A DNA stretch of 64,000 nt. Source: Candidatus Pseudomonas phytovorans (GTDB taxonomy: Bacteria; Pseudomonadota; Gammaproteobacteria; Pseudomonadales; Pseudomonadaceae). Below the pieces are notes generated by a model. It made no database searches and was not told the DNA's origin. It was given only the letters and a program-made list of their open reading frames with translations. The position numbers and the translations under genes are program-made. The DNA is taken from NCBI GenBank assembly GCA_029202525.1, contig CP119325.1:3756001-3820000 (forward strand), in the 5' to 3' direction. Below are positions 1 through 6,708 of this stretch, piece by piece. Numbering within the stretch: position 1 is the stretch's first letter; each line of letters begins with the position of its first letter.

Positions 1-260
1 TTGTAGGAATTCCCTCCTTCGTGCTTCAGGTATGTCTTCACCGCATCGTGAGAGTCGCTATGCCCCCATGCTTGGGCAAGCGAGGTGCACGGAATCCATA
101 ACCATCCACCAGACCGAGCAGAAGTACCGCCAAAGGTCGAACCCTTTTCGACCATCACTACGTTCAAACCATGATGCTTGGCCGTAATGGCGGCAGACAT
201 GCCCGAAGCTCCTGATCCAACCACCAAGACATCGCATTCATAAATTTCTTGTTTTTTCAT
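1..260 (-). CDS. FAD-dependent 3-ketosteroid dehydrogenase-like protein, N-terminal part only (runs off window)
   Basis: The first ~86 residues are visible, read leftward from an ATG at 260 with GGAGAA seven bases upstream. They contain a Rossmann dinucleotide fold (VLVVGSGASGMSAA), an acidic strand end (MVEKG) and the GGTSARSGG segment typical of the succinate dehydrogenase/fumarate reductase-like FAD family that includes KstD. The C-terminal catalytic half lies outside the window, so substrate is unknown; Delta1- or Delta4-ketosteroid dehydrogenase is the likely class given the neighbours. Base composition is lower in GC than the cluster to the right. It has its own sigma70-like promoter and lacks the dyad box that precedes the other operons, so it may not share their control. 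Confidence 0.75.
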   Translation of the reverse strand, partial: MKKQEIYECDVLVVGSGASGMSAAITAKHHGLNVVMVEKGSTFGGTSARSGGWLWIPCTSLAQAWGHSDSHDAVKTYLKHEGGNSY

Positions 261-329
261 GCTGGTTCTCCAAACCGTGGACTACCGGTAACGACGCCCG
301 ACAGGGGCGCCACCTAGCAGGTGAGCAAA

Positions 330-358
330 AATTAACATCCAGTTATCCTATGTGTAAA
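330..358 (-). promoter_or_regulatory. sigma70-like promoter of the truncated FAD dehydrogenase gene
   Basis: On the minus strand TTTACA (353-358) and TTAATT (330-335) are separated by exactly 17 bases, about 70 bp before the ATG at 260. Just downstream, 311-323 is a perfect inverted repeat CACCT-agc-AGGTG, which could be an operator overlapping the transcript start. Seen in sequence; activity is inferred. Confidence 0.55.
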
Positions 359-1282
359 CGGTTTGTCATATGGTAATTTCGGTTGCCGCTTGCCCTGTAG
401 GTAGGTCGGTCAGGTGACAAGCCGCTCTAGAACGGTGATCTCGGGCACGCAAGCCCACCCACGACGAGAGCCATCGTGGATTTTTAACTCACAAAAATTG
501 GGACATGACGCATCGTGTTCCAATGCTGGAACGAGGCTTATCCAGCTGCACGAAGGAGATCCTGCTACTGCGGGCGGGGAAATTGAGTAACCAAAATCCT
601 GCCGCGGTTAAGTTCACTGCGGTTGCTTTGCAAGGCGGGCGATTTGAGGCAAGCGTGTGCGGAATTTCTGGATTGGCGGCTAGGGTGCCAGCAGGCAATT
701 GAGCAATCCTGGCGTGTCTTTCCTTTCTGATCTATGTGTAAGTGCTGCGCCGGCAAACCGAAGGAGGAAAGGGATGGAGCTTGTTACTGTTGCATGCATT
801 GCGTTGAACCGGATTGGCTCTGCAAATGCCGCAGGATTTGGCTACGCAAGGCATCGCAGGCAGCAGTTTTTCACCGAAGTGGCTGACGGCGATGTGGACA
901 CGCTCCGGCAGAAGGTCATTGAAGTCGCTGAGGCTAATGGGGAACAGGAGGGGGTACTTCATAGCCTTGAGCACGCTCAAAACCTGGGGTTCCCGCCAGG
1001 TCAAACAGTGTTCGACGTTCAAGGACTAACGACTCAATACAGTGAGCCCTACGCCGCATGTGTGGTCTTCCCCGCACTGAAGGTGGCTGGCGTTCCCGGG
1101 CCTCATCCGCTGCTTTTTCGAATTTATCGACTCCACCTAGGTGTCGCTTCCCGTTCGCGCACGGCTTGTTGAGTCCTGGCTTCCAGCGTGCGGTCAACCT
1201 CCCGCAACTCCACCTCGGTATTTCTCCGCGCGGCTACATCTGCAGCATCGTCCGGCCTCTTCTCCTTACAGCGTGCCAGCCA
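359..1282. other. ~0.9-kb gene-poor border region
   Basis: No ORF here shows a recognisable family. A plus-strand ORF from 774 has a good Shine-Dalgarno (AAGGAGG) but its 132-residue product looks like no family I know, and overlapping ORFs on both strands are equally plausible. GC content is visibly lower than in the adjoining steroid genes. It separates the truncated FAD gene from the end of the MFS gene and looks like a cluster border, possibly holding decayed sequence. Confidence 0.5.
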
Positions 1283-2470
1283 TCAAACCTGAACACTCAC
1301 TGCGCAGCCAGTGCCCTCGCTCTGCAACCGTTGCGCCAGCAGCCAGGTAAAGGCCAGCACCGGGATCAGCGCACAGCCAGCTGCCAACCACAGCAGCATG
1401 CCGAAGCCCTCACCGACCAGTTGCCCGGCCAGGGCCGGACCTGCCATGGAGCTCAGGGCAAACGCTCCTGGTATCAGCATGATCGAGCGACCACTGCGGT
1501 CCAGGCGGGCAATTGCTGCGGTCTGATAGACGCAGCCCCAGGTGAAGCCCACTTCCCAGATCCAGGCGCCGGTGGCATACATCAGGAAGCCTTCGGCGTT
1601 ACCCAGTAGCAAGAGCCCGGTACCCAGCACCGCGAGAACGATGACATGGGGGATGCGCACGCCCAGGCGGTCACCCACCACGGCCAACGCCAGCGCCGCT
1701 GCGCCGCCCAGCAGTTTCAGCACGGCGAAGACGATGCCCAGTTCCGCTGGCTGCAACGCCAGACCATGGCCCAAGCGCTCAAGGAAGGCCCAGAGGCCAA
1801 TCTGCCCGGCGCCGAACAGGAAGAAAAACGCCAGTGCCGCATAGGCCGCCGGTGGAAACCTGAAGCGCGAGAGCAACGAGCCGGTGTGTGCCTGCTGCGC
1901 TTCGTGAACGAAGTCCTGGCGCCGGGGCAATGCCAGCGCGCTGAGGCTCAACAGCAGGATGATCGCAGCCAGCATCAAAGCCGCGCCGGTGTAGTGAAAA
2001 TAGGCAATCACCAGCGATGGCAAGGCGAACAGCACAGCGGCCACCACCCCCAGTTCAATGCCCAGGCGCATCCCCAGGGCGCGTTCCTTGTTGACCATTT
2101 CACCCATGATGCGCATGCCCAGACAGGTCATCAGCGCAGCAAAAAAGCCGATCACCGCCCACAGCGGCAACTGGGCCGTGGCCGGCAGCCAGGATGACAT
2201 CCCATATGCTGCAGCAGCGCCAAGCGCACAACCCAGGGTCAGCCAGCGCCAGTTCAGGCGGTCGATCAGCACCACTGCCAACAGCGTTCCGAGCAGGTAG
2301 CCGGCAAAACACACCGACCCCAGCAGGCCGATCTGTTCCACTGTAAAGCCCAGGCTGTCGACCATCGACCCGAGCAGGATAGGCAAGGTATTGAACGGCA
2401 AGCCGCCAATCGTCGAAGCGAAGCTGGCGGCCAGCATGATCGCCAGTGTTTTACGGCCATTCAGGTTCAT
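1283..2470 (-). CDS. MFS transporter
   Basis: 395-residue inner-membrane major facilitator protein with about twelve hydrophobic segments from residue ~8 (LAIMLAASFASTIGGLPFN) to the C-terminus. The start MNLNGRK at 2470 was chosen over an upstream in-frame ATG at 2608 because AGGAGAG lies five bases before it and the upstream start would run into kshA. It begins 25 bp after the kshA stop, so it should be co-transcribed with kshA from the box at 3607. Placement beside a steroid hydroxylase suggests uptake or efflux of a steroid or pathway intermediate, but substrate cannot be read from sequence. The gene ends at the left border of the cluster. Confidence 0.8.
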   Translation of the reverse strand: MNLNGRKTLAIMLAASFASTIGGLPFNTLPILLGSMVDSLGFTVEQIGLLGSVCFAGYLLGTLLAVVLIDRLNWRWLTLGCALGAAAAYGMSSWLPATAQLPLWAVIGFFAALMTCLGMRIMGEMVNKERALGMRLGIELGVVAAVLFALPSLVIAYFHYTGAALMLAAIILLLSLSALALPRRQDFVHEAQQAHTGSLLSRFRFPPAAYAALAFFFLFGAGQIGLWAFLERLGHGLALQPAELGIVFAVLKLLGGAAALALAVVGDRLGVRIPHVIVLAVLGTGLLLLGNAEGFLMYATGAWIWEVGFTWGCVYQTAAIARLDRSGRSIMLIPGAFALSSMAGPALAGQLVGEGFGMLLWLAAGCALIPVLAFTWLLAQRLQSEGTGCAVSVQV

Positions 2471-2495
2471 TGCTCTCTCCTGCCCCGGGTGGTTT

Positions 2496-3533
2496 TCAGC
2501 GCTGGCCGACGGTAATGATTTCGCGGCGCTCGGCCATGGCGCTCGGCACGTTGGTTTCGTCCATGAAAAACTGCTCGTACCATTCGCGCAGTTGATAGAC
2601 CGGACCATCGCCTTCGGCCAAAACCGGGTTGTTCACCCGAATCTTGTGCGCCCAGATATCCACGTCCTGGTAAAAGGATTCGCGGTTTCGCATCACGTAG
2701 TCCTTGGCCATTTCCCGATTCTGTTCTTCGCTCCAACCCGGCACTTTCTTCACCATGCAGCCAAAACGCAGCTCAAAACTGTTGGCCGTGATCGGCACAT
2801 GACAGTTGAGCAGGATCGAGTGGATCTCCATGCCCTCGAACACCGCGCGCATCCGGGTGAAGTGCGTGGCCGGCCCGTAGTAGGCTGACTCGGCCACCAG
2901 GTCCCCGCCCAGGCGCTCGGAGTCACCATGGAAAATCTGCTGGGCAATGTGGCCTTCGAAGACGTTGGCAAAATACTTGGTTGGCGTGCCATGAACCGGC
3001 CCGAAGTGTTGGGCATCTGCCAGGTTATCGACCAGTTCGCGTGGGTTGGTCTCGATAGTCAGCTTGTCCATGTGCCAGTCGTGCAGCCATTCGTCACTGT
3101 CCTGTTCCGGCAGATGAGGAATCACCACGCCGTCAGCCGGCGCCTTGCCTTCCGGATTGTTCCAGACAAACAGCAGGTTGTTTTCTTCACAGGTCAGCCA
3201 ACTGCGGGTCTTGGCTTTCGGCGGGATACGCTTGCAGTACGGGATCTCCACGCACTTGCCGCTGGCGTCGTACTGCCAGTGATGAAAGGGGCATACCACC
3301 CGGTCATTTTCCAGGGTGCCGCGCGAGAGGTCTGCGCCCATATGCGGGCAATGTGCATCAATGACGCTGATCTGGCCGCTGGATGTGGCAAATGCCAGCA
3401 AACGCGTGCCGAAGATGTTCAGGGTGTGCAGTTGGCCATCACGGTAGTCGGCCGCTTCCCCCAGGCAGTGCCAGCCTCGGCCAAAGCGAGGGGCCAGAGC
3501 AGTTTCGACATTGATTGCTGCGAGCTTGGTCAT
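2496..3533 (-). CDS. kshA: 3-ketosteroid 9-alpha-hydroxylase, Rieske oxygenase component (KshA)
   Basis: 345 residues. An N-terminal Rieske domain has Cys62-x-His64 and Cys81-x2-His84 ligands (CPHMG and CPFHHW). The mononuclear iron site follows as Asn170-x2-Asp173-x2-His176-x4-His181. The segments GADLSRGT, CPFHHW, YCKRIPP and TRSW resemble actinobacterial KshA. KshA hydroxylates C9 of androsta-1,4-diene-3,17-dione or CoA-bound analogues; with a Delta1 bond present, ring B then opens spontaneously to the 9,10-seco phenol. Its reductase partner KshB is far away at 51854-52882, under a copy of the same box. kshA is first in an operon with the MFS gene. Confidence 0.92.
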   Translation of the reverse strand: MTKLAAINVETALAPRFGRGWHCLGEAADYRDGQLHTLNIFGTRLLAFATSSGQISVIDAHCPHMGADLSRGTLENDRVVCPFHHWQYDASGKCVEIPYCKRIPPKAKTRSWLTCEENNLLFVWNNPEGKAPADGVVIPHLPEQDSDEWLHDWHMDKLTIETNPRELVDNLADAQHFGPVHGTPTKYFANVFEGHIAQQIFHGDSERLGGDLVAESAYYGPATHFTRMRAVFEGMEIHSILLNCHVPITANSFELRFGCMVKKVPGWSEEQNREMAKDYVMRNRESFYQDVDIWAHKIRVNNPVLAEGDGPVYQLREWYEQFFMDETNVPSAMAERREIITVGQR

Positions 3534-3606
3534 TGTTATTGTTCCTCGTGTGGAAATCCCCGGTAACTTGCCCGGTCAATCTTCACCGAGCAGGCGCCGG
3601 TGCTCA

Positions 3607-3622
3607 TCCTCCGCATGGACTA
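3607..3622 (-). promoter_or_regulatory. regulon dyad box upstream of kshA
   Basis: Read toward kshA: TAGTCC-atgc-GGAGGA followed by TG, the one copy whose proximal half departs from GGACGA at the fourth base. It lies 73 bp before the kshA ATG, with a weak -10-like GAAGAT about 26 bp after the box. Confidence 0.65.
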
Positions 3623-3655
3623 GGTGAGCACCACGAGTACTTCTTCAGCCCGTGT

Positions 3656-4489
3656 TCATCGCCAGTCGGCGACGATGCCGTGCTCTAGCGCAAACGCCTG
3701 CGCGGCGATGGTGCGCCGCTGGAAGCGCACTGCCTGATCGTTGACGGCCAGCCACACCATCACCTCTGCCGGCACTTGGGGGGGCGCTGTGCCAATGCGC
3801 AAGGCCAGCAAGCCGTTTTCGCCGATCGTAGCCTTCAGCGCGTCGGTGGTGACCACCCCCGGGTTGAGCGTAAAAGCGCAGATGCCCTGCTCGCCCAGCT
3901 CGGCGACAAGCACGCCCGAAACCCTGGAGACCGCCGCCTTGCCCGCACCGTAGGCATAGCCCCAGCCTCCGTCAGCGGCGGCCACCGGCGGGTCGCCTTC
4001 ACCAGCGCCGGAGGTGACGTTGATCACCACCCCGGCGCCCCGTTCGAGCATGCCGGGCAGCACGGCCTGGGTCAGCAACAGCGGCGCCAGCACATAGCCC
4101 TGGAACACCCGCTCCATGGTCTGCGGCTGCAGCGACATGAAGGCGCTGTTGAGGTCGCGGCCCTGATAGATGGCGTTGTTGACCAGCACATCGATGCGCC
4201 CGAACGCCGCCAATACTGCCTGGCCGGCGGCCAATACCGAGGCGCTGTCCAGCAGGTCCATAGGCACTACCAAAGCCTTGCGCCCCATGGCGCGGATAGC
4301 GGCTGCCGTGCTGTTCAGGCTGCCCGCCAGGGGCACGCCCTGAGCATCGCGCAGCCGATGCGTGGTGCTGTCGCCCTCCTCCACAGTGCGAGCACTGATT
4401 GCCACATCGAACCCGGCCCGGGCAAAGGCCAATGCTGTCTCGCGCCCGATACCGCGACTTGCCCCGGTAATGAATGCCACCTTGGTCAT
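3656..4489 (-). CDS. short-chain dehydrogenase/reductase
   Basis: 277-residue classical SDR: N-terminal TGASRGIG cofactor motif, VNNA segment (VLVNNAIYQ), catalytic Ser in INVTSGAG and Tyr-x3-Lys in YGAGK. An insertion of about 25 residues after the second beta strand (EGDSTTHRLRDAQGV region) is unusual for a simple HSD and recalls HSDL2-type SDRs. The ATG at 4489 is preferred over a GTG at 4501. It starts 23 bp after the 3-alpha-HSD stop and is co-transcribed with it from the box at 5340. Oxidation or epimerisation of a ring hydroxyl (7-, 12- or 17-position) is plausible but unproved. Confidence 0.85.
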   Translation of the reverse strand: MTKVAFITGASRGIGRETALAFARAGFDVAISARTVEEGDSTTHRLRDAQGVPLAGSLNSTAAAIRAMGRKALVVPMDLLDSASVLAAGQAVLAAFGRIDVLVNNAIYQGRDLNSAFMSLQPQTMERVFQGYVLAPLLLTQAVLPGMLERGAGVVINVTSGAGEGDPPVAAADGGWGYAYGAGKAAVSRVSGVLVAELGEQGICAFTLNPGVVTTDALKATIGENGLLALRIGTAPPQVPAEVMVWLAVNDQAVRFQRRTIAAQAFALEHGIVADWR

Positions 4490-4512
4490 GGTTGTTCTCA
4501 CGTGGACAAGGG

Positions 4513-5277
4513 CTAGAAACGTGCCGGACGAACCATGGCATCCATACCACCATCGACAAACATCACAGTGCCGTGGACGAAGCTGGCGTGAGCCGACTGC
4601 AAGAATGCCACCACCTGGGCGATCTCCTCAGGGTTGCCGGCGCGCCCCAGCGGTGCGACAAACTCACGGACCGCCTTGGCAAAGCGGGGATCGTTCAGCG
4701 ACGCCTGGTGCAACGGCGTCTCGACTGCCCCAGGCGCCACCACATTAAGGCGTATACCTTGTCTGGCCCAGGCAACCGCCTTGCTACGGGCATTGCAGGT
4801 TACTGCGTATTTGGAACTGGCATACGCCACATGGGACTGCCCCAAGGCATTGGCGTGTTCCAGCGCCAGCGCTTCGTTGCCGGCGAGCATGGCCGCGATC
4901 ATCGGTTGCTGATCGGGGTTGACGTGGGTGGCGGCGATCGAACCGATCACCACCGCGGCGGGTTGCTCGCCCTTGGCCAAGGCATCGGCCAGGCCGTCAA
5001 GCAGCTCACAGACACCAAAGTAGTTGACCGACACGATGGTATCGGACACCGCGCTGGAGCCAACCCCGGCGCAGCACACCAGGCCGTCGAGCACCCCGCC
5101 GCTGTGCTCAAGCACCGCACTGATGGCAGCTTGGCGCCCGGTTGCGCTGGACAGGTCGGCAATCACCTCGGCATTTGCCCGGTCGATGCCGATGATGCGG
5201 TGCCCGGCAGCGCGTAGCGCCTGGCAGACTGCCGCGCCGATACCGGACGCAGACCCGCTGACCGCTGTAACTGGCAT
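4513..5277 (-). CDS. hsdA: 3-alpha-hydroxysteroid dehydrogenase/carbonyl reductase
   Basis: 254-residue SDR strongly resembling the Comamonas testosteroni 3-alpha-HSD/carbonyl reductase, including the short N-terminus (VSGSASGIGAAV), GIDRANAEVIADLS, VSVNYFG, LNVVAPGAVETPL and a C-terminus ending MVRPARF. Catalytic Ser113, Tyr152 and Lys156 are present. It reversibly oxidises the 3-alpha-hydroxyl of bile acids and androsterone-type steroids to the 3-ketone with NAD+, the entry reaction for bile salts. The start at 5277 has AAGGAG eight bases upstream. It has its own box at 5340 and is separated from the regulator gene by a terminator, much as in C. testosteroni, where a LuxR-type activator (TeiR) controls hsdA. 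Confidence 0.92.
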   Translation of the reverse strand: MPVTAVSGSASGIGAAVCQALRAAGHRIIGIDRANAEVIADLSSATGRQAAISAVLEHSGGVLDGLVCCAGVGSSAVSDTIVSVNYFGVCELLDGLADALAKGEQPAAVVIGSIAATHVNPDQQPMIAAMLAGNEALALEHANALGQSHVAYASSKYAVTCNARSKAVAWARQGIRLNVVAPGAVETPLHQASLNDPRFAKAVREFVAPLGRAGNPEEIAQVVAFLQSAHASFVHGTVMFVDGGMDAMVRPARF

Positions 5278-5339
5278 AACGTTGCTCCTTGTTGAATGAC
5301 GGTGTTGCCTAGTATTGGTGCCGTGTAAACCCGACAACA

Positions 5340-5355
5340 TCGTCCGCACGGACTA
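5340..5355 (-). promoter_or_regulatory. regulon dyad box upstream of hsdA
   Basis: Read toward hsdA: TAGTCC-gtgc-GGACGA followed by TG, one of the cleanest copies. It lies 62 bp before the ATG; a -10-like ACCAAT ends 24 bp after the box. Confidence 0.72.
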
Positions 5356-5390
5356 AAACGCCCCGGCCTTGCAAGCAGGGCCGGGGCGTT
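5354..5390. terminator. bidirectional rho-independent terminator
   Basis: A 10-bp perfect stem (5359-5368 with 5379-5388, CGCCCCGGCC) with a 10-base loop is flanked by AAAA on the left and TTT on the right. On the minus strand the stem is followed by TTTTA, so it stops the regulator transcript just before the hsdA promoter. Confidence 0.8.
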
Positions 5391-5409
5391 TGGGTGATCA
5401 GGGCGAAGG

Positions 5410-6660
5410 TCAGGCGCTATTGCGCGCCGCGGTGGCCAGCTTCAATACCGGCTTTTCCGGTTTTTCGCTTGGCAACGCTGCCAGTTTGGGCTTTCCCAAG
5501 GCAACCACACTGTTGAGAATGATGCGCACCAACTCCGTCTGGCGGCGCACACCGGTCTTCGAAAAGATCGAGCGCAAATGCGCCCGTGCGGTGTTGCGGC
5601 GCACATTCAATACTTCGGCGGCCTCTTCAAGCGACAGGCCGTTAGCCAGCTCCATGGCCAGCGCGGTTTCGGCCCGCGTCAGGTTGAACAGTTGCTTGGT
5701 CACCGTTTCGCTAGCCATGGAGCGGCCCACCGCGTCGCGGATGTAGACCACGACCGCAGGTTTACTCTTGCCCTCGGCCCAGTCCTGGGTAGGAATGGCT
5801 TCGATCACCACCCCCAGGTTGACCTGCCCCGATGGCCTGGCCACCGACATCGCTTCGGCGGCGGTGCTGACCTGTTCGCTACTGGCGTCGCGCGCAAAGG
5901 CATTGCGCACCAGGCGCTGCAGTTCGCGGTTGTCGCTGGGATAGGTGGCCTCAAGGCGGCCACCCACCAGTTTCAGGCCATCGGCCTGTTCCAGCAGCTC
6001 GCTGGCCACCGGGTTGAGGCGCAGCACGCTGCCATTCTGGTCAAGCACGATGGTGGCCACTGACAAACGGCTGATGGCCTGGGCATACAGCTCGCTGATC
6101 GACTCGCTGCGGTCAAGCAGGTTGTGCACGTGCATCGCACGGCGCAAATGCGGCAGGATCATTTCACACAGGGTGCGCTCGGAGGCGGTGAATTTCGGCG
6201 CGGCTTTCGGCCGGGTAATGCGAAAGCGCAGCTTGCCGCCGTCGGGGGTGGAAACGTCGGCCCCCATGATGTGGTAGGTGTCGTGCACGGTACCGTAAGT
6301 CTTGTAGTACACCGAATTGGCCCACTCGGCTTCGGTCATCAGGTCATCGACGGTGAACACCTGGTCCATCGGCGGGTTGCTGAAGGGGGTGACGGCTTGC
6401 GGGTAGGCCCAGTAGCTCACCTCCCCCTCGCCTTCGATATCACCGACCACAATCATCAGGCCCAGGTCCGGCTGCTCAGGCACTCTCAAGATCAAGGTGA
6501 CATAATTGGCCTGGTACAGGCTGCGTACGTGGCGCAGGGTCTTGGCCATCAACTTGTGGTTCAGCGAGCCGTCATAGAACTCGCCGATGAGCGTGTCGTA
6601 TTCAGCCAGCTCCATACCCATTTCTGCCAGCGCTTCAAACCCCAAGGTGGAATTTCCCAT
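5410..6660 (-). CDS. LuxR-family transcriptional regulator, TeiR/SteR-like
   Basis: 416 residues ending in a GerE/LuxR helix-turn-helix at ~330-393 (FNLTRAETALAMELANGLSLEEAAEVLNV and NTARAHLRSIFSKTG, shown here in parts). The N-terminal ~200 residues form a long PAS/GAF-like sensory region; a second PAS-like segment (VATIVLDQNGSVLRLNP) sits near 200. Architecture and length match TeiR, the testosterone-responsive LuxR-type activator of C. testosteroni. It is the only DNA-binding regulator recognised in the window. It starts 48 bp after the RND exporter gene and should be transcribed with it from the box at 10244, implying autoregulation. GAGGAG eight bases before the ATG supports the start. 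I infer that it binds the recurrent dyad box. Confidence 0.88.
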   Translation of the reverse strand: MGNSTLGFEALAEMGMELAEYDTLIGEFYDGSLNHKLMAKTLRHVRSLYQANYVTLILRVPEQPDLGLMIVVGDIEGEGEVSYWAYPQAVTPFSNPPMDQVFTVDDLMTEAEWANSVYYKTYGTVHDTYHIMGADVSTPDGGKLRFRITRPKAAPKFTASERTLCEMILPHLRRAMHVHNLLDRSESISELYAQAISRLSVATIVLDQNGSVLRLNPVASELLEQADGLKLVGGRLEATYPSDNRELQRLVRNAFARDASSEQVSTAAEAMSVARPSGQVNLGVVIEAIPTQDWAEGKSKPAVVVYIRDAVGRSMASETVTKQLFNLTRAETALAMELANGLSLEEAAEVLNVRRNTARAHLRSIFSKTGVRRQTELVRIILNSVVALGKPKLAALPSEKPEKPVLKLATAARNSA

Positions 6661-6708
6661 CGCCCGTCTCCTCGCGGGGCACAGCCCAGGCCGTGCCCGC
6701 TGTTATTG

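Noticed and set aside
774..1172. Plus-strand ORF of 132 codons with a strong Shine-Dalgarno (AAGGAGG) seven bases upstream
   Set aside because: Product resembles no family I recognise, the opposite strand has equally open frames (732-1022, 934-1197), and composition is unlike neighbouring genes. Not enough to call a gene.
1245..1260. Possible fourteenth regulon box (CATCGTCC followed by ggcctcttct)
   Set aside because: Only one half-site matches; the second half (TCTTCT) is not GGACTA-like and no supported gene starts downstream.
1144..1270. Minus-strand frame reading like a charged coiled-coil (NTEVELREVDRTLEARTQQ)
   Set aside because: No start codon with ribosome site and no recognisable domain. 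It may be a gene remnant but cannot be supported.
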